The notes under the pieces are model-generated. The model was not told where the DNA came from and made no database searches. It was given only the letters and a program-made list of their open reading frames with translations. A program made the translations under genes and the position numbers. A stretch of 64,000 nt of DNA from Pelagibacteraceae bacterium. Its GTDB lineage: Bacteria; Pseudomonadota; Alphaproteobacteria; HIMB59; GCA-002718135. Shown piece after piece: positions 9,507 through 19,059 of the stretch (position 1 is its first letter; every line of letters starts with the position of its first letter). The stretch covers positions 31,589 to 95,588 of the forward strand of contig PBDN01000005.1 of the NCBI GenBank assembly GCA_002718135.1, given 5' to 3'.

Positions 9507-10712
9507 TTATAGTTTATAAACCTCATGTAAGGATTTTACAGCTAAATTTGTATATTTTTCATCAATTAAAACACTAATTTTGATCTCAGAAGTTGAAATT
9601 GCTAAAATATTAATTGAATTGTTTGCCAATGTTTTAAACATTTTTTCAGCTACGCCAGATTGGGACATCATCCCCATTCCAATTACAGAAACTTTTGAAA
9701 CTTTTTCATTAGCATCAATAGATTTATAATTTAAAATTTTTAAATTTTTTTCTAAAATTAACATAGCAAAATTTAAATCTTTCGTTGCAACAGTATATGT
9801 AATATTAGCCAAAACACCATCTTGAGAAATATTTTGCACTATCATATCTACATTAATATTATTTTCAGACATTAAGCCAAAAATTTTTGCTGAAATACCG
9901 GGTTTATCTAAAATCCCTGAAATAGTTATTTTTGATTCATTTTTGCTATGACTAACACCACTTACTATTTCTTTCTCTATAATGTCATTTTCATCTAATA
10001 CAAATGTTCCTTCTTTTTTAGTAATTGAAGATAATACTTGTAAACGTAAATTATTTTTCATAGCTAATTCAACTGAACGTGTGTGTAGAACTTTAGCACC
10101 AGTTGATGACATTTCTAGCATTTCTTCAAATGAAACTTTGTCAATTTTTTTAGCTTTTGGTTCAATATTTGGATCAGCAGAATAAACACCTTCAACATCT
10201 GTATAGATATCACACCTATCAGCAGATATAGCGCTGGCTATAGCTACAGCAGTTGTATCTGACCCCCCCCTACCTAAAGAAGTAATAAAACCATCAGTGC
10301 TTACACCTTGAAATCCAGCTAAAACGATAACATCATTTGATTTAAAATAATTTTTTATATTATTTGTATCTATTTTAAGTATCTTTGCTTTTTCATGAAT
10401 ATCATCCGTTATGATTGGAAGCTGCCATCCTAAAAGTGGTAGAGCTCTTATACCTTTATTTTTTAATATAATTGATAAGATCCCAACTGTAACTTGTTCA
10501 CCAGATGTTAATACTAAATCACTTTCTACTGATGGTTTTGAGTCAATTTTATCTAAATAAGATTGTAAATTATTAGTTGCACCAGACATAGCAGACAAAA
10601 CAACTATAATTTTGTTAAATTTTGACTCCTTTTCAACAATATTAGCTACATTCTGTATTTTTTCAACATTTCCAACAGAAGTCCCTCCAAATTTCATAAC
10701 AACTAAGTTCAT
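9507..10712 (-). CDS. lysC: Aspartate kinase
   Basis: Phosphorylates aspartate as the first step towards lysine, threonine, methionine and diaminopimelate. The 401-residue protein begins VMKFGGTSVGN and has the catalytic GRGGSDTTAVAIA region, then two C-terminal ACT domains expected to bind lysine and/or threonine for feedback control. A run of eight G on the coding strand (window 10263-10270) encodes part of GRGGS and is intact. The gene is the first of the leftward run and diverges from ubiG across 64 bases, too few for a lysine riboswitch. A weak AAGGTAG ribosome-binding site precedes the ATG. Confidence 0.96.
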   Translation of the reverse strand: MNLVVMKFGGTSVGNVEKIQNVANIVEKESKFNKIIVVLSAMSGATNNLQSYLDKIDSKPSVESDLVLTSGEQVTVGILSIILKNKGIRALPLLGWQLPIITDDIHEKAKILKIDTNNIKNYFKSNDVIVLAGFQGVSTDGFITSLGRGGSDTTAVAIASAISADRCDIYTDVEGVYSADPNIEPKAKKIDKVSFEEMLEMSSTGAKVLHTRSVELAMKNNLRLQVLSSITKKEGTFVLDENDIIEKEIVSGVSHSKNESKITISGILDKPGISAKIFGLMSENNINVDMIVQNISQDGVLANITYTVATKDLNFAMLILEKNLKILNYKSIDANEKVSKVSVIGMGMMSQSGVAEKMFKTLANNSINILAISTSEIKISVLIDEKYTNLAVKSLHEVYKL

Positions 10713-10776
10713 TGACTACCTTATTAAATTAATTAAATGTGCGTAATATTATTATTGTACTAAACACACAAGCTAT

Positions 10777-11484
10777 ATGATTGAAATACCATCAAAAAAT
10801 TCAGAATTAGAACATTTTACAGAGTTATCAAATGAATGGTGGTCTGAAAATGGTAAATTTAAATTACTTCACAGAATTAGACATATTAGAATGAAATATA
10901 TAATTGATCAATATAAACCAAAAAAAATCAAAAATTCTAAAATATTAGATATCGGTTGTGGTGGAGGATTGATAACTGAATCATTAGCAATGAAAGGTGG
11001 CATAGTAACTGGAATTGATTTTGTAAAAAACAACATTAAAATTGCAAAAAAACATGCATTTATAAATAATCTTAAAATTAATTATATTTATGAAGATATA
11101 CAAAAATTAAATCATAAAAAAAAATATAATTTAATAATTATATTTGAAGTTTTAGAACATTTAGAAAATTGGGAGATGCTGGTAAAAAAAATTAAAAAAT
11201 TATTATTGAAAGATGGACTATTAATTATTTCAACTATTAATAGAAATTTTTTATCTAAAATTTTTGCAATTGAAATTGCAGAAAATATTTTAAAATGGAT
11301 TCCAAAAAATACTCATAAATATAGTAAATTAATTAAACCCGATGAACTAACTGATTGTTTAAAAAACGAAGATTTTATTATTAATAATCTTTGTGGTTTA
11401 ACTTATAATCCATTTAGCAAAAGATGGAAATTGAATAAAAAAAATACAAATATTAATTATTTTTGTTCAGCAAAAAAAAATTAA
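10777..11484 (+). CDS. ubiG: Ubiquinone biosynthesis O-methyltransferase
   Basis: Catalyses the two O-methylations of the ubiquinone head group. The 235-residue protein opens with EHFTELSNEWW and carries the SAM-binding LDIGCGGG at 57-64. It then has FEVLEHLEN and the UbiG-specific LKWIPKNTHKYSKLIKPDEL. It is a single gene between divergent lysC and convergent DUF1178, with which it shares the stop sequence TTAA. Coq9 and UbiB homologues elsewhere in the window act in the same pathway. Confidence 0.95.
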   Translation: MIEIPSKNSELEHFTELSNEWWSENGKFKLLHRIRHIRMKYIIDQYKPKKIKNSKILDIGCGGGLITESLAMKGGIVTGIDFVKNNIKIAKKHAFINNLKINYIYEDIQKLNHKKKYNLIIIFEVLEHLENWEMLVKKIKKLLLKDGLLIISTINRNFLSKIFAIEIAENILKWIPKNTHKYSKLIKPDELTDCLKNEDFIINNLCGLTYNPFSKRWKLNKKNTNINYFCSAKKN

Positions 11485-11897
11485 TTTGTCTTTTTTGTAG
11501 GAGCAAATGGCAAAGGTACAACATTTATTTCTTCATCTATTAATTCTTTAGTTTCTTCAATAGTTGCCTCGCCATAAATAGGTCTTTCTTTAGTTTCACC
11601 ATATTTAATTTTTTTTGCTTCTTTTGTAAATTCATCACCAACATAATCAAAATTTTTTTCAACAATTTTTTTTAAATTTGATATGTTTGTAGCTAGTGAT
11701 TTTTTAATATTTTTATCTTTAGAATTACTTTTTTTAGATATATTAGGCGCGACCAAAGTTTTTTTAATAAATTGGCTATTACAACTAGGGCAATTAATTA
11801 TTTTATTTTTTTTTTGTTTTACAAAATCTTTATTTGAGTCAAACCAACCTTCAAATATTAAAGAACAAGTTTGACATTTTAAATTAAAAACAATCAT
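11481..11897 (-). CDS. DUF1178 family protein, zinc-ribbon-like N terminus
   Basis: A 138-residue protein starting MIVFNLKCQTCSLIFEGWF, with CxxC at residues 8-11 and a second CPSC near 37-40. Together these look like a four-cysteine zinc ribbon. The remainder is lysine-rich and closes with the family-typical GEATIEETKELIDE and PLPF. The function of DUF1178 is not established. It overlaps the end of ubiG by four bases and follows an unknown gene by five bases, with which it probably forms a transcription unit. Confidence 0.85.
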   Translation of the reverse strand: MIVFNLKCQTCSLIFEGWFDSNKDFVKQKKNKIINCPSCNSQFIKKTLVAPNISKKSNSKDKNIKKSLATNISNLKKIVEKNFDYVGDEFTKEAKKIKYGETKERPIYGEATIEETKELIDEEINVVPLPFAPTKKTN

Positions 11898-11902
11898 AGT
11901 AT

Positions 11903-12385
11903 CTATATTGTATAGTTTTTTTTATTTTCAATATCTAGTTTTTCTAACATAGTAATTTCAAAATATGACTTATTTTTGTTAAGTTTTAAATTTATTATAG
12001 TGTTAGTTGGAAGACAAATACCCATTTTTGGAAGTATACTTAAATTATTAAATATTTTTTTTTCTTTATTCAACAAAATACCAAGATTTAAAATACCATC
12101 TATAGATAAAAATAAGGTACTTTTATCGATGTTTTGATTTATCAATGAAATGCCATTTTTTGTTAAAACTAATCTTACATTAATTATTTTTTCTTCAATT
12201 ATTTTTTTAAATTCAAATTTTGATGAAGATAAAATTTTTAAATTTTTTTCACTTAATATATTAAAAATTCTATCTATAAGTTTAAATTTCAGTAATTCCA
12301 AAAAAAGAACACCCGTAATTTTATGATTTATAGATTTAATTTCTTCATCAAAAATATTTTCAATTTGAGTATTAATTTCATTCAT
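11903..12385 (-). CDS. Hypothetical protein, possible cupin-like beta fold
   Basis: I do not recognise this 160-residue protein. It has no signal peptide or membrane helix. The N-terminal third looks helical. The C-terminal half alternates hydrophobic residues and turns (LFLSIDGILNLGILL, then LPKMGICLPTNTIINLKL), which superficially resembles a small beta-barrel or cupin. That is only an impression, and no metal-ligand histidines are visible. Coding potential is supported by an uninterrupted frame, an ATG, and a five-base spacing to DUF1178. Lineage-specific divergence is likely. Confidence 0.65.
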   Translation of the reverse strand: MNEINTQIENIFDEEIKSINHKITGVLFLELLKFKLIDRIFNILSEKNLKILSSSKFEFKKIIEEKIINVRLVLTKNGISLINQNIDKSTLFLSIDGILNLGILLNKEKKIFNNLSILPKMGICLPTNTIINLKLNKNKSYFEITMLEKLDIENKKNYTI

Positions 12386-12404
12386 TTATTATTGCATGTT
12401 ATAT

Positions 12405-12532
12405 ATTGAGTATTTTAAAATGATAAATAAAAAAAATTATCAGTTATTAAGATAAAAAATTTTTTTTATAAATAATTTAATAAATTACGATAAAAATCAG
12501 TTAATACATAGAAAAAATTGAGTATTTTAAAA
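12405..12532. repeat. Pair of 16-bp direct repeats in the argJ/hypothetical gap
   Basis: The 151-base space between the argJ stop and the hypothetical gene start holds two identical copies of ATTGAGTATTTTAAAA at 12405-12420 and 12517-12532. Their starts are 112 bases apart. The DNA between them is almost pure A/T, with no open frame or convincing hairpin. One copy lies just beyond the argJ stop and the other just upstream of the hypothetical gene, so they may be regulatory sites or remnants of a local duplication. Confidence 0.5.
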
Positions 12533-12536
12533 CTAA

Positions 12537-13802
12537 TCAAGATCTATAATCAGCATTAATTCTTATGTATTCATAATTTAAATCATTACCAATAACTGAT
12601 CTAGAGCATTCACCAATGCCAAGATCAACTGTAATTTTTATATTTTTATTTTTCATATATTTATTTAATTTTTGTATTTTACATTTTCTGTATGGACCTC
12701 CATCACTACAAACCAAATATTTGCCATAATATATTTTTATTTTTTCCTGCTTGATCTTTTCATTGGTTTTACCTATTGCCATAATTACTCTACCCCAATT
12801 TGCATCCTCACCACTAATAGAAGTTTTGACAAGAGGTGAATTAACTATCGAAAAAGCAATTTTTTTTGCTTGATATTTATTTTTTGCACCAATGATATTA
12901 ATGTTTATTAATTTAGATAAACCTTCACCATCTTTTATAACTTGTAAAGATAGATCTTTCATAACTTTGAAGATTCCTTCAGATATTTTATTAAAGTTTT
13001 TTTTATCTCTAATATTAATTTTTATTTTTGAAGAAGAAAATAACATTAGAGTATCACTAGTTGAAGTATCACTATCAACACTTATTGAATTAAAAGTGTC
13101 TTCTAAATTTTTTTTAATAAGTTGATTTAAATTTTTTTTGTTTAAATTACATTCAATAAATATGTAAGCAAGCATTGTACCCATATTTGGCTGAATCATA
13201 CCTGAACCTTTGGCCATTCCATAAATGCGAAAATTTTTATTATTAATTTTCACCTTTACTATAGATGTTTTTAAATATGTATCTGTTGTGGTAATTGCTT
13301 TAACAGCGCAAACTAAATCAGTGTTATTTGTTTTTTTAATTTTTTTTATACAATCAATAATTAATTTTGGATCAAAAATTTCACCAATTACTCCAGTTGA
13401 AGAAACTAATATTTCATTTTTATTACAAAAAAATTGCTTAGATATTTCAAATGCATATTTATCAATTATTTTTAAGCCTTCTTTACCAGTATGTGCATTG
13501 GCATTACCAGAGTTTACAATTAATACTTTACATTTGCCATTATTATTTTTTCTATTCCAGATTATAGGCGCTGAAGGAGTTGATGTTTTTGAATAAACAC
13601 TTGCAACATTTACTGATTTTTCAAATAATACAATTAATAAATCTTTGTTTCTATTTTTTAAGCCAGAATGAAAAGTATAAAATTTAGGATTAATCGGTGA
13701 TATATTTTTACTTTTTTTGGGCTTAAAAATAGATTTACTTTCTTCAAATAATCTTTCATTGCTTGATAAAGCCAAATCCTTTGTAGAAGTCTTTTGTTTC
13801 AT
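12537..13802 (-). CDS. argJ: Bifunctional glutamate N-acetyltransferase / amino-acid acetyltransferase
   Basis: ArgJ recycles the acetyl group from N-acetylornithine to glutamate in arginine synthesis. Bifunctional forms also use acetyl-CoA. It has 421 residues, with NSGNANA at 97-103 and the oxyanion-site STGVIG at 135-140. The autocleavage site is KGSGMIQPNMGTM, where T209 becomes the N-terminal nucleophile of the beta chain. The arrangement divergent from secA is common in alphaproteobacteria. Only 24 bases separate the two start codons. Confidence 0.95.
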   Translation of the reverse strand: MKQKTSTKDLALSSNERLFEESKSIFKPKKSKNISPINPKFYTFHSGLKNRNKDLLIVLFEKSVNVASVYSKTSTPSAPIIWNRKNNNGKCKVLIVNSGNANAHTGKEGLKIIDKYAFEISKQFFCNKNEILVSSTGVIGEIFDPKLIIDCIKKIKKTNNTDLVCAVKAITTTDTYLKTSIVKVKINNKNFRIYGMAKGSGMIQPNMGTMLAYIFIECNLNKKNLNQLIKKNLEDTFNSISVDSDTSTSDTLMLFSSSKIKINIRDKKNFNKISEGIFKVMKDLSLQVIKDGEGLSKLININIIGAKNKYQAKKIAFSIVNSPLVKTSISGEDANWGRVIMAIGKTNEKIKQEKIKIYYGKYLVCSDGGPYRKCKIQKLNKYMKNKNIKITVDLGIGECSRSVIGNDLNYEYIRINADYRS

Positions 13803-13826
13803 ATGATATCAGCCCTTTAACATAAA

Positions 13827-16331
13827 ATGCTTAATATTGTTAATAAACTCTTTAAATCAATTGGGGCAAATTCTTTAAAAAAATATTCGTCTACAGTTGA
13901 AAAAATCAATAAATTTGAAATAGAAATTTCAAGCTTAACAGATGATGAAATTAAAGAAAAAACATCTTATTTTAAAAAATTATTACAAAATGGCAATAGT
14001 CTTGAAAGTATTTTGCCAGAAGCTTTTGCAGTAGTAAGAGAAGTATCAAAGAGAACTTTAAAAATGAGGCATTTTGACGTTCAACTTATTGGAGGTATTG
14101 TTTTACACGAAGGTAAGATTGCTGAAATGAAAACAGGTGAGGGTAAAACTATTGTTGCTACATTAGCTGCTTATCTTAACTGCCTAGATAACAAATCAGT
14201 ACATATAGTGACTGTAAATGATTATCTAGCAAAAAGGGATTCAGAGTGGATGGGTAAAATTTATTCATTTTTAGGATTAACAGTAGGTTGTATAAATTCT
14301 GAAACTAATTATGAAGATAGACCAAGAGAATATAACAAAGATATAGTTTATGCTACTAATAACGAAATTGGATTTGATTATCTCAGAGATAATTTAAAAG
14401 GTGATAAATCTCTCCTATGCTTCAGAAAAGATGCTTTTGCCATTGTTGATGAAGTTGATAGTATTTTAGTAGATGAAGCCAGAACTCCTTTAGTAATATC
14501 AGGGGAAACAAACACATCTGTAAAAATTTTTCCTATAATAAACAAAATTGTTAAATCATTTAAAAAAAATGATTATGAAATTAATGAAGAAACTAAAAGT
14601 ATATTATTAACAAATGAAGGTATGGAATTTGCAGAAAAATTATTAATTGATAATGGTTTAATAAAAGAAGGGACACTGCAAGATCTTGATAACATGTCAT
14701 TAAATCATAATTTAATACAAGGTCTTAGAGCTCAAAAACTATTTTTAAAAGATAGAGACTACATAATTAAAAATAAGAATATAATTATCATAGATGAGTT
14801 AAGTGGAAGACCTATGGAAGGGAGGAGATATGGGGATGGATTACATCAAGCAATAGAAGCAAAAGAAAATTTAAATATTCAAAAAGAAAATCAAACAATT
14901 GCATCCATTACTTATCAAAATTTTTTTAGAACATATAAAAAACTATCTGGCATGACAGGAACAGCACTTACTGAAGCTGCAGAATTTGAGGGAATTTATA
15001 ATTTAGGAGTAACAGCAATCCCCCCTAACATTAAAGTAAATAGACTAGATAGAAATGATCAAATTTATATGACTAAAAAAGAAAAATATGCAGCAGTTAT
15101 TAATTTAGTTAAAGAAAGACATAAAATTAATCAACCAATATTAATTGGAACTACTTCAGTTGAAAATTCTGAACTAATATCCAAATTTTTAGATGGTGAA
15201 AATATAAAGCATAAAGTTTTAAATGCAAAACATCATGAAAAAGAAGCAGAAATTATTTTAGATGCTGGTATTCCAGGCAATGTAACAATTTCAACTAATA
15301 TGGCTGGAAGAGGAACTGATATAAAACTAGGCAATGACAATGAAAAATCAAAACAAACAGCAATCCAAGCTGGGGGACTATTAGTCATAGGAACAGAAAG
15401 ACATGAAAGTAGAAGAATTGACAATCAATTGAGAGGTCGTTCCGGGAGACAAGGTGATATTGGTGAAAGTATATTTTTTTTATCTCTTGAAGATGATTTA
15501 ATGCGTATTTTTGGCTCAAAAACTTTAGAGAATGTTCTTAATAAATTAGGATTAAAAGAAGGCGAAGTAATAACTCATTCGTTGATTACCAGATCATTAG
15601 AAAAAGCTCAACAAAAAGTAGAGGCTCACAATTATGATATGAGAAAACAAATACTAAAATTTGATGATATATTAAATGATCAAAGAAAAATTATATATCA
15701 AAATAGATATGAAATTTTAACTACTGAAGATCAATCAAAAATAATAGAAGATATGATTGAAGATTATATAAATGATATAATTTTACTAACTATACCTCCA
15801 AAAAAATATAATCATGAATGGGATGGATCATTGTTAAAAGAAAAAATGGAAACAATCTTTAATTTAAATCTTCCTATTCAAGAATGGTTTGATGAAGAGG
15901 GAGTAGATGAAGATGAAATAAAAAAGAGACTACATGATCAAATTAAACAAAAATATAATGAAAAAAAGTATAAGTACTCAAATGAATTACTAAAATTTGC
16001 AGAAAAAAAAGTAATGTTGTTTCAGTTAGATAAAGATTGGAGAGAACATCTTGCTGCCATGGATATGTTAAGAGGTAGTGTAAATTTAAGGGCAATGGGG
16101 GGAAAAGATCCTTTTTTTGAGTATAAAAAAGAATCATTTGATTATTTTGATGAAATGTTATCTAATCAAAATGAAAAGGTCCTAAAAACATTATTTAATT
16201 TAGAACTTGTTGCTAATAATGCTGAACAAAAAAAAGAAGAGCCAAGAAGAATAATATCAAAAAAAATTGGAAGAAATGAAAAATGCCCATGTGGATCAGG
16301 AAAAAAGTATAAAGCTTGTCATGGCAGTTAA
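13827..16331 (+). CDS. secA: Preprotein translocase ATPase SecA
   Basis: The ATP-driven motor of Sec-dependent protein export at the inner membrane. It has 834 residues, with Walker A MKTGEGKT at 101-108, then VDEVDSILVDEARTP (Walker B) and the second helicase domain containing AGRGTDIKLG and LRGRSGRQGD. The C-terminal zinc-binding CPCGSGKKYKACHG uses C820, C822, C831 and H832 and contacts SecB or phospholipid. The leader is only 24 bases with no Shine-Dalgarno sequence. It converges with accA through a shared TTAA. Confidence 0.98.
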   Translation: MLNIVNKLFKSIGANSLKKYSSTVEKINKFEIEISSLTDDEIKEKTSYFKKLLQNGNSLESILPEAFAVVREVSKRTLKMRHFDVQLIGGIVLHEGKIAEMKTGEGKTIVATLAAYLNCLDNKSVHIVTVNDYLAKRDSEWMGKIYSFLGLTVGCINSETNYEDRPREYNKDIVYATNNEIGFDYLRDNLKGDKSLLCFRKDAFAIVDEVDSILVDEARTPLVISGETNTSVKIFPIINKIVKSFKKNDYEINEETKSILLTNEGMEFAEKLLIDNGLIKEGTLQDLDNMSLNHNLIQGLRAQKLFLKDRDYIIKNKNIIIIDELSGRPMEGRRYGDGLHQAIEAKENLNIQKENQTIASITYQNFFRTYKKLSGMTGTALTEAAEFEGIYNLGVTAIPPNIKVNRLDRNDQIYMTKKEKYAAVINLVKERHKINQPILIGTTSVENSELISKFLDGENIKHKVLNAKHHEKEAEIILDAGIPGNVTISTNMAGRGTDIKLGNDNEKSKQTAIQAGGLLVIGTERHESRRIDNQLRGRSGRQGDIGESIFFLSLEDDLMRIFGSKTLENVLNKLGLKEGEVITHSLITRSLEKAQQKVEAHNYDMRKQILKFDDILNDQRKIIYQNRYEILTTEDQSKIIEDMIEDYINDIILLTIPPKKYNHEWDGSLLKEKMETIFNLNLPIQEWFDEEGVDEDEIKKRLHDQIKQKYNEKKYKYSNELLKFAEKKVMLFQLDKDWREHLAAMDMLRGSVNLRAMGGKDPFFEYKKESFDYFDEMLSNQNEKVLKTLFNLELVANNAEQKKEEPRRIISKKIGRNEKCPCGSGKKYKACHGS

Positions 16332-17266
16332 ATATTAGAAGTAATATGTAAGTACTTTTCGTTTCTTTTTTTAACTAATGAGTCTACTTTAATCTTTTTT
16401 AATTCTTCTAAATATTTAATTATATAATTACTTACTTTTGTTGACTGTTCTTTTGGAAATCTATGAGCGCCACCAGGTATTTCAGGAATAATTTCATCAA
16501 TAATTTTAAAATTTTTACAATCTTGAGCAGTTAATTTTAGAGAATCCGCAGCTTTTTGAGCAAAATCAGTGTTTCGCCATAAAATGGATGCACATCCTTC
16601 TGGAGAAATAACTGAAAAAATTGCGTGCTCTAACATTAAAGATATATCTGAAGTTGCTAATCCTATTGCTCCGCCAGATCCACCTTCACCAATAATTACA
16701 GAAATTAAAGGTGTTTTAATTTTCAAAGATAATAATATAGATGAAGCAATTGATTCAGATTGACCTCTTTCCTCAGCATCTTTACCTGGAAAAGCACCTG
16801 CTGTATCAACAAATGTCACTATAGGTAATTTAAATTTTTCTGCTATCTGCATTAATCTTTGAGCTTTTCTATAGCCTTCAGGCCGTGCCATACCAAAATT
16901 ATGCTTTATTCGAGATTCCATATCATTGCCCTTTTCCGTTCCAATAAAAATAACTGAATACTGATCAATTTTACCAAATCCACCAATAACAGCTTTATCG
17001 TCAGCAAATTTTTTATCTCCATGTAAATAAAATATATTGCTAAATATATTTTTAACATAATCTATTGCATGAGGTCTTTCACCATGTCTAGCAACTTGTA
17101 CTTTTTGCCATGGTGTCAGCTTAGAATAGATTTTTTTAAACTCTCTTTTTTTTTCTAAAATTAATTCATCAATATTTTTGTCATTTAAAGCTTGATTTGA
17201 ATTATTAGAATTAATTATTTTTTCTATAGATTCAATTTTTTTTTCAAAATCAAAATATTTTATCAT
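16328..17266 (-). CDS. accA: Acetyl-CoA carboxylase carboxyltransferase subunit alpha
   Basis: With AccD this subunit transfers the carboxyl group from biotin to acetyl-CoA, the first committed step of fatty acid synthesis. The 312-residue length is typical. Recognisable segments are LTPWQKVQVARHGERPH, KGNDMESRIKHNFGMARPEGYRKA (quoted in part) and IGEGGSGGAIGLA. It is the last gene of a coupled leftward trio: its ATG overlaps the stop of the exported helical-repeat gene by one base (TAATG). It ends in secA with a shared TTAA. Confidence 0.97.
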   Translation of the reverse strand: MIKYFDFEKKIESIEKIINSNNSNQALNDKNIDELILEKKREFKKIYSKLTPWQKVQVARHGERPHAIDYVKNIFSNIFYLHGDKKFADDKAVIGGFGKIDQYSVIFIGTEKGNDMESRIKHNFGMARPEGYRKAQRLMQIAEKFKLPIVTFVDTAGAFPGKDAEERGQSESIASSILLSLKIKTPLISVIIGEGGSGGAIGLATSDISLMLEHAIFSVISPEGCASILWRNTDFAQKAADSLKLTAQDCKNFKIIDEIIPEIPGGAHRFPKEQSTKVSNYIIKYLEELKKIKVDSLVKKRNEKYLHITSNI

Positions 17267-19059
17267 TATATGATTTTATAATTTCGAAGAATTTCAACAA
17301 TAATTGATTTTAATAAAATTGAATTTTTATAATTATTTAATCCGTTAAGTAGCATTTCTAAATGCATAGGATGAAGTTCATACCACTCCTTATTATCAAT
17401 TGACGCAATCAAAATTAAAATTAGATTTAAACTATCATTTATTTCAATGTATTTATTTATTTCTGAATTTAAAAATATTGTTGGCATTAACCTATTATCA
17501 TAAAAATTATTATAATCTAAATCATATTCAAAATTATCTTCTAAATTAAGAAATTTCTTTATAACAAAAATAATTTCTTCAATTTCATTTGAATAATCTT
17601 TTGTAAAATCATTTTCGTTATCACCTAAATATTTAGATAATATGTTAATATCATCAGATTTATTCAAATCTAATAGGAGTTTTACTTTTTGTATCTTTTT
17701 TAAATCAGATGATGTTCCTTCAAAAAATTTAATCCACTTTAATGCACTATCATAATCTGAATTATAAATATGTGAAATTGCTATTTCTGAACCATATTTT
17801 GCATTTTCAGTAGATGGTTCTATTGCTGAAATAATATTATATGTCAAAGAATAGGCTATTTGTTGTAAATTGTTTTCTATTGCATAATCCCAAAATTTTA
17901 AGATAACATCTAATCTTTCTGAAGGAAAAATTTGAACATTTGATAATTGGTAAAAAAATGCCATAAGTAATTCTTTATCGTTTTTAAGAGAATTTATTGT
18001 TTCTTTAGAATTGTCTAACTGACTTCCAGAAAAATCAACTGATTGATATAATGCTGATAAACTATCTACTCCAATTATATTTTTTATAAAAGACTTGTTG
18101 GCCGCTTTTAAACGAATACTCATATCAGTAGAACTACTTAATATTACAGGTATTGAAAGATTATCTGAGTCAATTTCTAAAAATTTTTCAGTTAATGGAA
18201 GTTCAGCTATTCTTAACATAGCGCTATATAAAAAAATGAGTTCTTTATTTGAACTAGAAAAATCAAAACTTCGGCTTTCATCATTTTTTTCTTTATCAAC
18301 TAATGCCATAAATAAATTTTGAAAATAATTATCAATATCTGTTTCTGTTTCTAATAATAATGAGTTTAATAACTCAGCTTCATTAATCTTATCTTGCATT
18401 ATTAAACAAAAGATATCTATTTTTTCTAATAAAAAATTCGGGAGTTTATTTTTACCTTTTGATAAGTCATTTTTTAATTCACACACTTCATCTAGCTGAT
18501 AAGTTGATAATAAATAATTTAATTCTAATGTAGTGTAAAAAATTTTGTTATCATCATTTTTATTTAATTTAGATAAATTAAAAGCTTTTTTAATTTCACC
18601 AATATCATAAAGTTTTTTTACTATTAAATATTTTATTTGTGCATTATTATTATTTTCTTCTAAATTGAAATCTGACAATAGTTTAATAAATTCATTTCTT
18701 AAAACTTCTGACTTAATAAGATTTATATTTTTTAGATTATTTTCTAAAGAAATAGAATCTACATTTTGCCAAATATTAAGTATGCTGACAATTTCTTGAC
18801 TATCTAAATCTCCCTCATTTATTTCATTATTATCCAAAGCAAGCTCTGAGCTACTTTCATTTTCTTGAATTTCAACATTTTGACTATCAGTATTGATTTG
18901 TTCATCAATTTGGTCTTTGTTATTATCCTGATCTACATCAAGTACTAATTGATCAAGGCTTTTAGTAGAATGTAATTCAATAATTTCAACATCTGCAGAA
19001 TAAGCAAATTTACTTGTAAATAAGCTCACTAAAACTATAAATAAATATTTTTTTATCAT
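17266..19059 (-). CDS. Exported protein with helical (TPR-like) repeats, function unknown
   Basis: A 597-residue protein with a clear Sec signal peptide: KK, a hydrophobic core at about 5-16, and a cleavage region ...KFAYSA-D near residue 22. An Asn/Asp/Glu-rich linker runs to about residue 85. The rest is predominantly helical, with many paired helices of the TPR/Sel1 type but no crisp consensus repeats. I do not recognise a named family. Position is informative: it starts on ATGA with an upstream 42-residue membrane protein and ends on TAATG with accA. An envelope scaffold role is a guess. Confidence 0.75.
   Translation of the reverse strand: MIKKYLFIVLVSLFTSKFAYSADVEIIELHSTKSLDQLVLDVDQDNNKDQIDEQINTDSQNVEIQENESSSELALDNNEINEGDLDSQEIVSILNIWQNVDSISLENNLKNINLIKSEVLRNEFIKLLSDFNLEENNNNAQIKYLIVKKLYDIGEIKKAFNLSKLNKNDDNKIFYTTLELNYLLSTYQLDEVCELKNDLSKGKNKLPNFLLEKIDIFCLIMQDKINEAELLNSLLLETETDIDNYFQNLFMALVDKEKNDESRSFDFSSSNKELIFLYSAMLRIAELPLTEKFLEIDSDNLSIPVILSSSTDMSIRLKAANKSFIKNIIGVDSLSALYQSVDFSGSQLDNSKETINSLKNDKELLMAFFYQLSNVQIFPSERLDVILKFWDYAIENNLQQIAYSLTYNIISAIEPSTENAKYGSEIAISHIYNSDYDSALKWIKFFEGTSSDLKKIQKVKLLLDLNKSDDINILSKYLGDNENDFTKDYSNEIEEIIFVIKKFLNLEDNFEYDLDYNNFYDNRLMPTIFLNSEINKYIEINDSLNLILILIASIDNKEWYELHPMHLEMLLNGLNNYKNSILLKSIIVEILRNYKII

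Noticed and set aside
10713..10776. Possible lysine riboswitch in front of lysC
   Set aside because: Only 64 bases separate lysC from the divergent ubiG, far too short for the lysine aptamer, and no paired elements are visible.
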